A stretch of DNA of 64,000 bases from Oribacterium sp. NK2B42 (GTDB lineage: Bacteria > Bacillota > Clostridia > Lachnospirales > Lachnospiraceae): NCBI RefSeq assembly GCF_000424445.1, contig NZ_AUJX01000003.1, positions 62,001-126,000 of the forward strand. The letters run 5' to 3'. The translations under genes were made by a program, and so were the position numbers. Position 1 is the stretch's first letter. The number at the start of each line of letters is the position of its first letter. Below, in pieces: positions 43,431-51,672 of the stretch. Below the pieces are notes generated by a model. The model was not told where the DNA came from, did no database searches, and worked only from the letters and a program-made list of their open reading frames with translations.

Positions 43431-43904
43431 GCAAATGATGGTCTTTGGGCAGGCTGTGGAATATGTGGAGTAATCTTCAGTAAAGCCGGAAGAGCAGAGC
43501 TGACAGAGGCTTGTAGCAAGTATAAAACCCCTCTCAACGATGGCGATGCTGTTATTACCCCTGCTTTTAAAATGACCAATGCCAAGGCAATCATTCATGC
43601 GGTAGGTCCGAATTTTGCTGTAACACCGACGGCTTTCAAGGAACTGTTTGATGCATATTATAACTCGCTGGTGGTGCTGAAGGATAACGGATATCACAGC
43701 ATATCGTTTCCGCTCATCAGTTCCGGGATATTTGGCGGATCACTGAATAATCCGGTGGCAGAGTCCACGAAACAGTGCCTGAGAGCATATAGGAAATTTA
43801 CATCTGATTATCCGGAATATGATGTGGATGTAAAGCTGTGTGCTTTTACAGCTGCGGAGATGAAGGAAGCGGAGCAAGAGTATGAAGAGTTCAAGAAGAA
43901 TTAG
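43431..43904 (+). pseudogene. Macro-domain protein, N-terminally truncated
   Basis: The frame opens at 43431 (GCA after a TAA) with ANDGLWAGCGICGVIFSKAG, the second half of the ADP-ribose loop, and continues ITPAFKMTNAKAIIHAVGPN and SFPLISSGIFGG. The first strand and the NAAN-type start are missing, and the glycine-rich loop has Cys in place of Gly. It overlaps the start of the next gene by 23 bases. An ATG at 43572 could start a shorter protein. Confidence 0.7.
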
Positions 43905-44985
43905 CAGGATTTTATCAATCCTGTTGGGAGTTTCAGTGATGTTTTTGTTATTTGGATGCGGGATGCAGAAACTGGATGGTGACGGCATGGTATATAAACC
44001 TGCGTATGTCAGTATATCACAGGATGAAGCCAAGCTTATGATGAAAGATGACGATGGACATGTAATTGTTGATGTGCGCAGAGCTGATGAATACGCACAA
44101 GGTCACATTCCAGGAGCAATCCTGATTCCGAATGAGAGTATTACCGACACTCCGCCGGAAGAGTTGCCGAACAAAAATCAGATAATACTGGTTTATTGCC
44201 GTACCGGAAGGAGAAGTAAGGAAGCATCTCAAAAGCTGGCAGACATGGGATATGTGAATGTCTATGAGTTTGGCGGAATAGAGCATTGGACCGGAGAAAT
44301 CGTTACGGAAGAGGCAAGTGATAATTCCGATGGTGAGAAAGCAAAACTCAGTTTTGAGTCCTTTGACGGAGGCGGCCCCGATTTTAATGTATTGATCGCT
44401 GACGAAGGCATTGTTTCTTACGAAACTGAGGTGAAATATCATAGCTCAGATCACGGGGAAATGACAGGCTCCGGTTTTGATAAGATCATAACTTTTACCG
44501 GAATAAAACCGGGTGAGACGACGCTGGTTATAGAGGAAAGGTCACCGATAGCCGATAATCTTGACCACAAATACAGAGTGACAGTGGATGATGAGCTTAA
44601 TGTACAGATTGAGCTGCTGTCTGTAAAAGATATAAATGGAGATGCGGGTGAAAGTATGATCTTAATGATTGATGGTGAAGAATACCCGGTTGAATGGGAA
44701 GAAAATGAGTCGGTAGAAGCATTGAAGGAACTGTGTCCGCTGACTGTGAAGATGTCTATGTATGGTGGATTTGAGCAGGTTGGTTCCCTTGGTGAAAGCC
44801 TGCCGAGAAATGATGAACAGATCACGACCGGATATGGAGATATCGTCCTGTATTCCGGGGACCAGATTGTAGTCTTTTATGGATCAAACGCCTGGGCATA
44901 TACGAGGCTTGGCCATATCGACATGACACAAGAGGAATTAACCGATTTACTGGAAAATGGTGATGTGGAAATTACTCTCGAATAG
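43882..44985 (+). CDS. Lipoprotein with rhodanese, chagasin-like and cyclophilin-like domains
   Basis: The 367-residue protein has a lipoprotein signal with LFGC (Cys26). Residues 45-130 are a rhodanese domain (VIVDVRRADEYAQGHIPGA, active-site CRTGRRS). Residues 150-240 resemble the I42/chagasin-type protease-inhibitor fold (TGSGFDKIITFTGIKPGET). The last 110 residues resemble a cyclophilin-like domain (MILMIDGEEYPVEWEEN, TTGYGDIVLYSGDQIVVFYG). It would be anchored outside the membrane and may handle sulfur or redox chemistry. It may form an operon with the reductase that starts 21 bp later. Confidence 0.8.
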   Translation: MKSSRRISRILSILLGVSVMFLLFGCGMQKLDGDGMVYKPAYVSISQDEAKLMMKDDDGHVIVDVRRADEYAQGHIPGAILIPNESITDTPPEELPNKNQIILVYCRTGRRSKEASQKLADMGYVNVYEFGGIEHWTGEIVTEEASDNSDGEKAKLSFESFDGGGPDFNVLIADEGIVSYETEVKYHSSDHGEMTGSGFDKIITFTGIKPGETTLVIEERSPIADNLDHKYRVTVDDELNVQIELLSVKDINGDAGESMILMIDGEEYPVEWEENESVEALKELCPLTVKMSMYGGFEQVGSLGESLPRNDEQITTGYGDIVLYSGDQIVVFYGSNAWAYTRLGHIDMTQEELTDLLENGDVEITLE

Positions 44986-45006
44986 GGAACAGATAAGAGG
45001 TGTCGG

Positions 45007-46095
45007 ATGAAATACAGAGAGAACAGAAGAACCGGAGATAAGATCAGTGAGATTGGCATGGGGACTGCTTACATCGCAGAGGCTGAAAGGTCAGAAGCTG
45101 TAAAGACTGTCAGACATGCCTATGAGAGTGGAATCAACTATTATGACCTTGCCGCAGGAGACGGAGCAGCATTTGCCATTTTGAGTGAGGCTCTGTCTGA
45201 TGTAAGGGATGAAGTGATGTATCAGATCCATTTTGGTGCTGATTATTCTAAAGGCACTTATGGATGGGCTCTTAACCTTGATACCGTAAAGAGGTCAGTT
45301 GATAAGCAGTTGAAGGATCTAAAGACCGACTATATCAATTACGGCTTTATTCATTGTCAGGATGAGTCAAAGGATTGGGAGAAGTATCAGAAGAACGGCA
45401 TCCTTCAGTATCTCTTGGATATGAGAGACCAGGGTGTGGTGAAGCATATGGGGGCATCATCCCATACACCTTCCGTAATACAGGAGATTCTGGATACAGA
45501 TCTCATAGATATGCTGATGTTCTCGGTCAATCCCGCATATGACTATAACCACGGTGAGTATGCTTATGGCGGCGTGGATGAGAGAGCAGATGTATATAAG
45601 AGATGTGAAAAGCTGGGTGTAGGCATATCAGTTATGAAGCCTTTCTCCGGAGGACAGCTATTAAGTGATAAGACATCGCCCTTCGGAAAGGCACTTACAC
45701 AGTATCAGTGCATAAAATATGCGCTTGATAAGCCGGGGATCCTTACTGTATTGCCAGGAGCGCAGAGCGTAGCAGAGATAGATGCTCTTTTGGAATACTA
45801 TGAGAAGTCTGATGAAGAGCTTGATTATAGTATTATCGGAACTTTTGCACCTCCGGAAGCAAGCGGCAAATGTGTATATTGCAATCACTGTGAGCCTTGT
45901 CCGGCAGGGATAGATATAGGTGCGGTCAATAAGTTCTATGATCTGGCACGTATTGGCGATGATATGGCAAGAGAGCATTACATGGCACTTGAAAAGAATG
46001 CCGCTGATTGCGTCAGCTGCGGTCATTGTAACAATAGATGCCCGTTCTCGGTGGATCAGATGAGCAGGATGCAGGAGATACGGAGTTTTTTTTAA
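45007..46095 (+). CDS. Aldo/keto reductase with C-terminal 4Fe-4S ferredoxin domain
   Basis: The 362-residue protein starts at ATG 45007. The barrel part has IGMGTAYI, DYINYGFIHCQDES and FSVNPAYDYNHG, with Tyr-Asp-Leu in place of the usual catalytic Tyr region. The C-terminus carries two Cys clusters (CVYCNHCEPCP and CVSCGHCNNRCPF), as in the iron-sulfur AKR group of clostridia. It probably takes electrons from ferredoxin-type donors. It lies after the rhodanese lipoprotein. Confidence 0.88.
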   Translation: MKYRENRRTGDKISEIGMGTAYIAEAERSEAVKTVRHAYESGINYYDLAAGDGAAFAILSEALSDVRDEVMYQIHFGADYSKGTYGWALNLDTVKRSVDKQLKDLKTDYINYGFIHCQDESKDWEKYQKNGILQYLLDMRDQGVVKHMGASSHTPSVIQEILDTDLIDMLMFSVNPAYDYNHGEYAYGGVDERADVYKRCEKLGVGISVMKPFSGGQLLSDKTSPFGKALTQYQCIKYALDKPGILTVLPGAQSVAEIDALLEYYEKSDEELDYSIIGTFAPPEASGKCVYCNHCEPCPAGIDIGAVNKFYDLARIGDDMAREHYMALEKNAADCVSCGHCNNRCPFSVDQMSRMQEIRSFF

Positions 46096-46168
46096 CATGC
46101 AGCTGTGTGAAGTTTTGCAGTCAAGAAAATATTGGAAGAAAGGGTTGCATTATTAAGAAGGATTGAGC
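46096..46168. other. Short spacer
   Basis: No gene or signal recognised. Confidence 0.4.
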
Positions 46169-46387
46169 ATGGTTTTACAGAATGAGAATGAAGAAAACAA
46201 GAAGCCTGTGGAAGTCATGCAGAAAAGAAGATTATTGTTGTGAATAGATGTTGGCATAAAAGTCATAGGTCTTGTTTTAACCTTGACAGTTTATCCTCCG
46301 GCAATGATGTGTAGTGTGATAATCGCTGCGGGTATGTTGATGACCGGAATACGCTTTATGAAACTGGACTGGGATCATATGCAGTAA
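46169..46387 (+). pseudogene. Small membrane protein interrupted by an in-frame TGA
   Basis: ATG 46169 starts MVLQNENEENKKPVEVMQKR, stops at TGA 46241, and the same frame continues with a convincing hydrophobic segment (IGLVLTLTVYPPAMMCSVII) and ends FMKLDWDHMQ at TAA 46385. A Trp codon changed to TGA is the simplest explanation. Confidence 0.6.
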
Positions 46388-46853
46388 GAAGAAGGCAGGC
46401 TTTATAAGCCTTAAGCTGTGGCCGGACTTCTGCAATTATAGGCGGGATGGATATGATTTTGATGCCAGGTTCGATGATGGTCTTGCATCCTATAAAGATA
46501 AGGGTGTTGTGGACTATATTACCGGTGCCGGGGCTATGTTGACGAGGGATATCAAGGATAACCTAAATTACAAGAAGGATGGAAATAAAGGATTTGAAAC
46601 AGTGATCACCAGACTTCAGATGGAAACCTATGTTGTTCCGGTGAATTATGAATACAGCAAGCGCAAAAACGGTGACGAGTATGGTTGTGGCAACTGCCGG
46701 TACGATACTGCAGAGAACTTCTGGGGAGATAAGCTTTGTCGGTCGGCATATAAGAGAAGCCCGGAGGAATCTTTTGCCAGGATTATAAAACATATCAAAA
46801 AAGCTTTGCCGAAGATGGATGAAGAGGAGCTAAGGCTGTTGCTTAAAGGGTGA
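46386..46853 (+). pseudogene. AlkZ-related protein, N-terminal part missing
   Basis: The frame is open from 46386 with KKKAGFISLKLWPDF and continues through NYRRDGYDFDARFDDGLASY, KGFETVITRLQMETYVVP to a regular C-terminus (ARIIKHIKKALP). It matches my memory of clostridial AlkZ-like proteins of about 220 residues; about 60 N-terminal residues are absent. A start at 46509 would leave a shorter product. Confidence 0.6.
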
Positions 46854-46954
46854 GATTAAGGATGGACAATATGAAAACATCTGTCCTTATTATCACGAAT
46901 TATAAGTAGTTAATGAAGATACTGGATAGTTCTGACAGAAAGTGAGGGATAAAT

Positions 46955-47839
46955 TTGCTGCTAAAACAAATGCGATACTTTCTATCTATAATAGACGAGA
47001 ACAGCTTCACTGAGGCAGCTGAGAAAAACTTCATCTCCCAGTCAGCTATATCTCAGGCATTGAATTCTTTGGAAAAAGAACTGGGTGTTAAGCTGATAGA
47101 GAGGAAAAAACGCAGTTTTTCCGTGACAACTGCGGGAGAATATTTCTATAGAAAAAGTAAGGCACTTCTTAGTGATCTGGAAGCTATTAAGACAGAGACA
47201 GTGAGGCTTGGCAGTGATCAGGAGATGAATCTTCATATCGGATATATCAGTTTATATGCCGGGCCGGAACTGTCAGAGGCCATTGCTGAGTTTTCTTCCG
47301 TTTATCCGGAGGTCAATATATCCGTGCGTAGCGGAACCCATGAAGAGCTGTATCATGGTCTTGTTTCAGGTGAACTTGATATGGCATTGAATGATCAGCG
47401 CAGGGCATTTTCGGATGACTATGTAAATATGGAACTTAAGAATGCCGAGTGTATCATTGAGATTTCAGAGCGTAACGGTCTCTCATCAGCGGAGAGGCTG
47501 GAAGTGGGTGATCTTTCCAAGTTGTCCTGCATTATCGTGTCGTCTAAGGAGCAGCGTGATACAGAAGCGGAATATTATAGAAACATATTAGGGTTTAACA
47601 GCGATTTTATCTTTGCCGAGACACAGGAAGAAGCAAGACTCATGGTAACGGGCAACAGAGGATTTCTTCCGGTAGAGGCTGTGGGAAAACTGCCGGAGGT
47701 TTCGGGCGCAATAAAAAGGATACCACTATTTAGAAAGAACCGTCGTGTGACGAGAAAGTATTGTATATTCTGGCAGGAAGCAAGAACGGGCTATTACATT
47801 GAGGAGTTCGCAGAAATGCTTCGAAAAAGGCTTTCATAG
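46955..47839 (+). CDS. LysR-family regulator
   Basis: TTG 46955 follows GAGGGATAAA. The 294-residue protein has the LysR helix-turn-helix (MRYFLSIIDENSFTEAAEKN, ISQSAISQALNSLEKELGVK) and an effector domain (LHIGYISLYAGPELSEAI). Palindromes ATAAGT-N3-ACTTAT at 47847 and 49338 fit the T-N11-A rule for LysR operators, so it probably controls the downstream oxidoreductase genes. Confidence 0.88.
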   Translation: MLLKQMRYFLSIIDENSFTEAAEKNFISQSAISQALNSLEKELGVKLIERKKRSFSVTTAGEYFYRKSKALLSDLEAIKTETVRLGSDQEMNLHIGYISLYAGPELSEAIAEFSSVYPEVNISVRSGTHEELYHGLVSGELDMALNDQRRAFSDDYVNMELKNAECIIEISERNGLSSAERLEVGDLSKLSCIIVSSKEQRDTEAEYYRNILGFNSDFIFAETQEEARLMVTGNRGFLPVEAVGKLPEVSGAIKRIPLFRKNRRVTRKYCIFWQEARTGYYIEEFAEMLRKRLS

Positions 47840-47846
47840 ATATCGC

Positions 47847-47907
47847 ATAAGTTTAACTTATTGAAAACCGTCGAAAATCGAATTGATGATTTTTGATGGT
47901 TTTTTTA
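47847..47907 (+). promoter_or_regulatory. LysR-type palindrome plus hairpin, copy 1
   Basis: ATAAGTTTAACTTAT (47847-47861) is followed by a hairpin with arms AAAACC...GGTTTT and a T-run (47864-47907). The same pair recurs at 49338-49398. The hairpin may terminate lysR; the palindrome may be the regulator's binding site. Confidence 0.65.
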
Positions 47908-47935
47908 TTATTAAGAAAACATGCGGATATAAGGA

Positions 47936-48004
47936 GCATTCCTAACAGAACTCGATGAATTACTGGATAAACTTGAGATGCCGGTATACGGTCAGAAAAG
48001 ATAG
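47936..48004 (+). pseudogene. C-terminal remnant of an aldo/keto reductase
   Basis: A short frame encodes AFLTELDELLDKLEMPVYGQ and ends KR-TAG. This is the usual C-terminal end of clostridial aldo/keto reductases. The rest of the gene is gone. Confidence 0.55.
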
Positions 48005-48010
48005 GTGAGT

Positions 48011-48439
48011 ATGATAAAACGTATTTTGGGAAAAGATTTAGAAGTATCTGCAATTGGTCTTGGATGTATTGGATTGTCCCAAAGCTATCCTCCGTTTCCC
48101 AAGAAAGAGGAGGGAATCAGATTCCTCCGCCGTGCAGTGGAGATGGGGCAGACCTTTTTTGATACTTCGGAAGCATATGCTGCAGGAGAAAACGAAGAAC
48201 TTGTTGGAGAGGCACTTGCTCCCGTGAGAGATCAGGTGAAAATCGCCACCAAGTTTGGATGGGACATCCAAGACGGAAAAATCATGGGACTTGATTCAAG
48301 ACCCGGGACGATCAGAAAAGCTATGGATGCATCGCTAAAGCGTCTTAAGACGGATCACATTGACAGGATCCTTGATGGACATACCGTCATTGGAGCAAGA
48401 TATTCGGAAGCGACAGAAAGACTGACGGACAGATCATAA
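48011..48439 (+). pseudogene. Aldo/keto reductase with internal deletion
   Basis: ATG 48011 follows AGGTGAG. The N-terminal half is normal (VSAIGLGCIGLSQSYPP, FFDTSEAYAAGENEELVGEA, VKIATKFGW, ASLKRLKTDHID) but then jumps to a C-terminal-type sequence (VIGARYSEATERLTDRS). About 170 residues in the middle are missing, including the NADP-binding part. Confidence 0.75.
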
Positions 48440-48449
48440 GGAGGTTTGA

Positions 48450-49211
48450 ATGAAAAGATTAGCAATATTATTTTCTGCATTACTATTTATGTTTGCTCTA
48501 GGTGGATGCGGCGTTACGGACAGTGCAACATCAAAAAGCGAGCAGGTTGTAAAAGAGGACACGGAACAGCCTGAAAGTACTGATACTATTGAGAGTGAAG
48601 CAGGGCAGCCTGTGAATACTGTCGATGAGAGTAAAAGCAATGATGCGGCAGATAACAGTGATGAGGAAATGACGAAGGGAGGTTCAAATGCTCTGGTCGT
48701 GTATTTCTCCAGAACAGGAGAGCAGTATAGTGTTGGTGTGATTGACAAGGGAAATACAGCAATCGTTGCTGATATGATCGTTGACTTAACCGGAGCTGAT
48801 TCTTATGAAGTGCTTCCGGAGGAGGATTATTATCCATATACCTATGAAGAATTAACGGACATAGCCAAGCAGGAACAGAATGATAATGCCAGACCTGCCA
48901 TAAGAGATGCCGTGCCGGATTTAAGCGGATATGACACCATTTTTGTAGGGGCACCAGTATGGTGGGGCGACTGGCCGATGATCATGTACACATTCTTTGA
49001 AGAGAATGCGGATGCACTGACAGGTAAGACATTGATTCCATTTTCCACACATGCCGGAAGCGGGCTTTCGGGATTTGACAGTAAGCTCTCAAAAGCATTA
49101 CCTGACAGTACAGTGGGTACAGGACTTGCCATAGAAGGTACGGATGCCCAGAATGATCAGACTGCAGTAAAAGAAAAGGTTAGCGGATGGCTTACAGAAT
49201 TTGGATACTAA
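48450..49211 (+). CDS. Flavodoxin-domain lipoprotein
   Basis: The 253-residue protein starts at ATG 48450 after AGGAGG. It has a lipoprotein signal (LGGC, Cys20), an acidic Ser/Glu-rich linker to residue 75, and a flavodoxin domain (VVYFSRTGEQYSVGVIDKGN as FMN phosphate site; FVGAPVWWGDWPMIMYTFFE; FSTHAGSGLSGF). An exposed flavodoxin could pass electrons at the cell surface. It is probably in the LysR-controlled set. Confidence 0.88.
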   Translation: MKRLAILFSALLFMFALGGCGVTDSATSKSEQVVKEDTEQPESTDTIESEAGQPVNTVDESKSNDAADNSDEEMTKGGSNALVVYFSRTGEQYSVGVIDKGNTAIVADMIVDLTGADSYEVLPEEDYYPYTYEELTDIAKQEQNDNARPAIRDAVPDLSGYDTIFVGAPVWWGDWPMIMYTFFEENADALTGKTLIPFSTHAGSGLSGFDSKLSKALPDSTVGTGLAIEGTDAQNDQTAVKEKVSGWLTEFGY

Positions 49212-49337
49212 AACAATCACAATAGCATAAAAGAACTTAAGGAAACTTATCCTGATATGAACATCGCAGATGGTAAGAGGATATAAGGAAACGGCATCCT
49301 ACTATTACGGATCTTTGCAGCCGGAAAAATAATTCGC
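49212..49337. other. Spacer with a short flavodoxin-like tail fragment
   Basis: A short frame encodes SIKELKETYPDMNIADGKRI, similar to a flavodoxin-type C-terminus. Otherwise nothing is seen before the regulatory repeat at 49338. Confidence 0.35.
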
Positions 49338-49398
49338 ATAAGTAATACTTATCAAAAACCGCCGAAAATCGAATTGATGATTTCCGGTGGTTTTTCTA
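49338..49398 (+). promoter_or_regulatory. LysR-type palindrome plus hairpin, copy 2
   Basis: ATAAGTAATACTTAT (49338-49352) is followed by a hairpin of AAAAACCGCCGAAAATC and GATTTCCGGTGGTTTTT type. Most of the 60 bp is identical to 47847-47907. Confidence 0.65.
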
Positions 49399-49425
49399 TA
49401 CTGACGATAAAGGTGGTGACAAGAG

Positions 49426-49794
49426 ATGGAAGATAAGGAAATGATCGTAAATATTTATAAAAAGATGTACGAAGGAATGATTAAAAAGGATGAGAAAATC
49501 CTGGATGAGGTATTGGATGATTCCTTTGTGCTTGTTCATATGACTGGGATGAGACAGTCAAAGGATGCTTTTATAAAAGCTGTTATGAACGGGACGCTGA
49601 ACTATTTCAGTGCAGAGCATGAGCATATGCCGATAGAAATAAGTGGTGACACGGCAGTTCTTACCGGACAGTCTTATGTGGCCGCAGCTGTATTTGGCGG
49701 TGGAAGATCGAACTGGCATCTTCAGCAAAAATGCAGCCTTAAGAAGATAAGTGGCGAGTGGAAGATTACACGTAGTGTAGCATCAACATATTAA
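49426..49794 (+). CDS. SnoaL/NTF2-like protein
   Basis: The 122-residue protein starts at ATG 49426. It shows the NTF2-like pattern (IVNIYKKMYEGMIKKDEKIL, VLVHMTGMRQSKDAFI, HLQQKCSLKKISGEWKI). Members bind small molecules or act as isomerases. It sits right after the second LysR-type palindrome. Confidence 0.75.
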   Translation: MEDKEMIVNIYKKMYEGMIKKDEKILDEVLDDSFVLVHMTGMRQSKDAFIKAVMNGTLNYFSAEHEHMPIEISGDTAVLTGQSYVAAAVFGGGRSNWHLQQKCSLKKISGEWKITRSVASTY

Positions 49795-49813
49795 ATCTTA
49801 GGAGGATGGGAAA

Positions 49814-49913
49814 ATGGCAAAGAACCTGATCATTTATTATTCAAATATCCGGGGGCATTGAAAACACTCTGCAGGAAGCACCTGGGACCATTGAGATCAG
49901 AGTATTGGAATAA
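49814..49913 (+). pseudogene. Remnant joining a flavodoxin start to another tail
   Basis: ATG 49814 after AGGAGG starts MAKNLIIYYSNIRGH and stops. Another frame ends GGIENTLQEAPGTIEIRVLE at TAA 49911. A deletion with frameshift is likely. Confidence 0.5.
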
Positions 49914-49939
49914 AAGAGAGTTCAAGGAGAAGATTTTAA

Positions 49940-50503
49940 ATGAATGTATTTGAAAGATTGCACAGTGGAGAGGCAATAGATATCCGTGATGAGGATTATC
50001 AAAGAGAAGCCCATGGCGAGATAGATCGCTGCAGACAGCTTTGTTTTGAGATCAATGCAACACCGCCAAAGGATAGAGAAAAGATCGTTGAGCTGGAGAA
50101 TGAGCTGCTTGATGGGCAGATAAAGGATGGAACCTTCTTTACACCACCGTTTCAGGTTGATCTTGCCAACTGCTTAAAACTTGGAAAGAATGTCTTTGCA
50201 AATCACGGACTTACCGTCATGAGCCTTGGCGGCATTGAAATTGAGGATGGCGTGATGCTTGGACCGGAAGTCGGACTTTTTACGGTAAATCATGAGCCTG
50301 AAAATATCCGTGTGATCATGACAAAGAAGATCCATATCAAAAGGAATGCGTGGATCGGAGCAAGAGTAAATATCCTGCCTGGTGTCACCATCGGAGAAAA
50401 TGCCATTGTAGGAACAGGCAGTATTGTAACCAAGGATATCCCGGATAATGCGGTTGCGGTAGGGAACCCTGCCAGAGTAGTGAAGATGATAGAAAAGAAA
50501 TAA
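49940..50503 (+). CDS. Sugar O-acetyltransferase, maltose/galactoside acetyltransferase type
   Basis: The 187-residue protein starts at ATG 49940. It has an N-terminal helical region (REAHGEIDRCRQLCFEINAT) and a left-handed beta helix with hexapeptide repeats (NHGLTVMSLGGIEIEDGVML, WIGARVNILPGVTIGENAIV, VAVGNPARVV). The catalytic His is in FTVNHEPENI. It acetylates sugars or related hydroxyl compounds with acetyl-CoA. Confidence 0.9.
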   Translation: MNVFERLHSGEAIDIRDEDYQREAHGEIDRCRQLCFEINATPPKDREKIVELENELLDGQIKDGTFFTPPFQVDLANCLKLGKNVFANHGLTVMSLGGIEIEDGVMLGPEVGLFTVNHEPENIRVIMTKKIHIKRNAWIGARVNILPGVTIGENAIVGTGSIVTKDIPDNAVAVGNPARVVKMIEKK

Positions 50504-50562
50504 GCAACATTTGACCGCTGAGGAATTATTTGAATGATGGAAAAAGATAGAGGTGACAAAGA

Positions 50563-50847
50563 ATGATTTGTGAAGAAGAAATAGTGGATCTGCGTATACC
50601 GGATTCAAAGAATTATGAAGAGGGCAAGAGACTGGCACAGCTTGCGTTTAAGCTGAATCATACGATGCCAATGACAGATGAATATCAACAGATTCTGAAA
50701 GAATTGTTTGGAGATAATCTTGGGGAAGGGGCATATGTAGCTGCACCGATCCAGGGAGCCTGTCTTGACCGAATAAAGATGGGTAAAAATGTGATGATCA
50801 ATTCAAATCTGCTTGCCATGGCCAGGGGTGGAATCACGATAGGATGA
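50563..50847 (+). pseudogene. Sugar O-acetyltransferase, N-terminal half only
   Basis: ATG 50563 starts a hexapeptide acetyltransferase (LAQLAFKLNHTMPMTDEYQQ, GAYVAAPIQGACLDRIKMGK, NVMINSNLLAMARGGITIG). It breaks off at the first repeats, where IS110-type transposase sequence begins at 50844. The missing C-terminal half is not found after the transposase. Confidence 0.85.
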
Positions 50848-51581
50848 TAAGCGTTGGAATTGATGTTTCAAAAGGAAAAAGTACAGTCTGTATTCTTAAA
50901 CCTTATGGAGAGATTGTATGCAGCCCATTTGAAGTGCTCCATGTAGAGAAGGAACTTGAAGGCCTTGATGACTTACTGAGGAAATTGGATGGTGAAATAC
51001 GGGTGGTAATGGAAGCCACTGGTATTTATCACTTACCCATGATGACTTTCCTTGAAGAGAATGGGTATTTCGTGTCTGTGGTCAATCCTTTTGCGATGAA
51101 AGAATTTGCAAAGGACAATAACATCAGAGGTGCAAAGACGGACAAGTTGAACTCCACCATGATTGCTAATTATGGCATAGAAAAATGGTTCAAGCTTCAA
51201 AGGCATTCGGGAGATGAAGAAGTTTATGCCGAGCTCAAGCTCCTGGGCCGTCGATACCGATACTCCATGGAAATTCATGTAAAAGCATTGCAGGAATTAA
51301 TACATATTCTGGATTATACAATGCCTGGTATAAAGAAACTGTTCAACAGTTGGGACGAAGGCAGTGGAAAGGATAAGCTGAGTGATTTTGTGGAGCGTTT
51401 CTGGCACTTTGACATAATCTTAGAACAAGATCTTGAGGATTTTGTAGAGACATATATCACATGTGGGATTTATAAAGATGTTGAGAAGTATAAGATATAC
51501 CTAATAACAGATAGAGAAAAGAGTAAATTAATATCTGCTATAGAGGATGTAACTGTAAGAGGTAAGGTTATTGAAGTATGA
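50844..51581 (+). mobile_element. IS110-family transposase fragment
   Basis: The 245-residue frame holds the N-terminal DEDD-type domain of IS110 transposases: D7 in GIDVSKG, E57 in VVMEATGIY and D100 in AKTDKLNS, where the fourth acidic residue expected at position 103 is Asn. The C-terminal Transposase_20 domain with its catalytic Ser is missing. The frame starts 4 bases before the broken acetyltransferase frame stops. The noncoding left end of an IS110 element is absent, so this is not a clean insertion. Confidence 0.8.
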
Positions 51582-51606
51582 ATTCTTGAATTTAAAATTC
51601 AAGAAT
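51582..51606. repeat. 12-bp perfect inverted repeat with 1-bp spacer
   Basis: ATTCTTGAATTT (51582-51593) and AAATTCAAGAAT (51595-51606) directly follow the stop of the transposase fragment. It may be a terminator lacking a U-tract or a scar at the end of the fragment. Confidence 0.6.
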
Positions 51607-51672
51607 ATATAGTAAAATAGAAAAGGGGCTGTACCCTGACTCTCAATGATAATGGAAACGAGGTGATTAAAT

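Noticed and set aside
28263-46387. Alternative genetic code with TGA read as Trp
   Set aside because: TGA appears in place of Trp in terS and the small membrane protein, but it is also used as a normal stop at many intact genes (1817, 5679, 11547 frames), and repA is interrupted by TAA. Point mutations are a better explanation.
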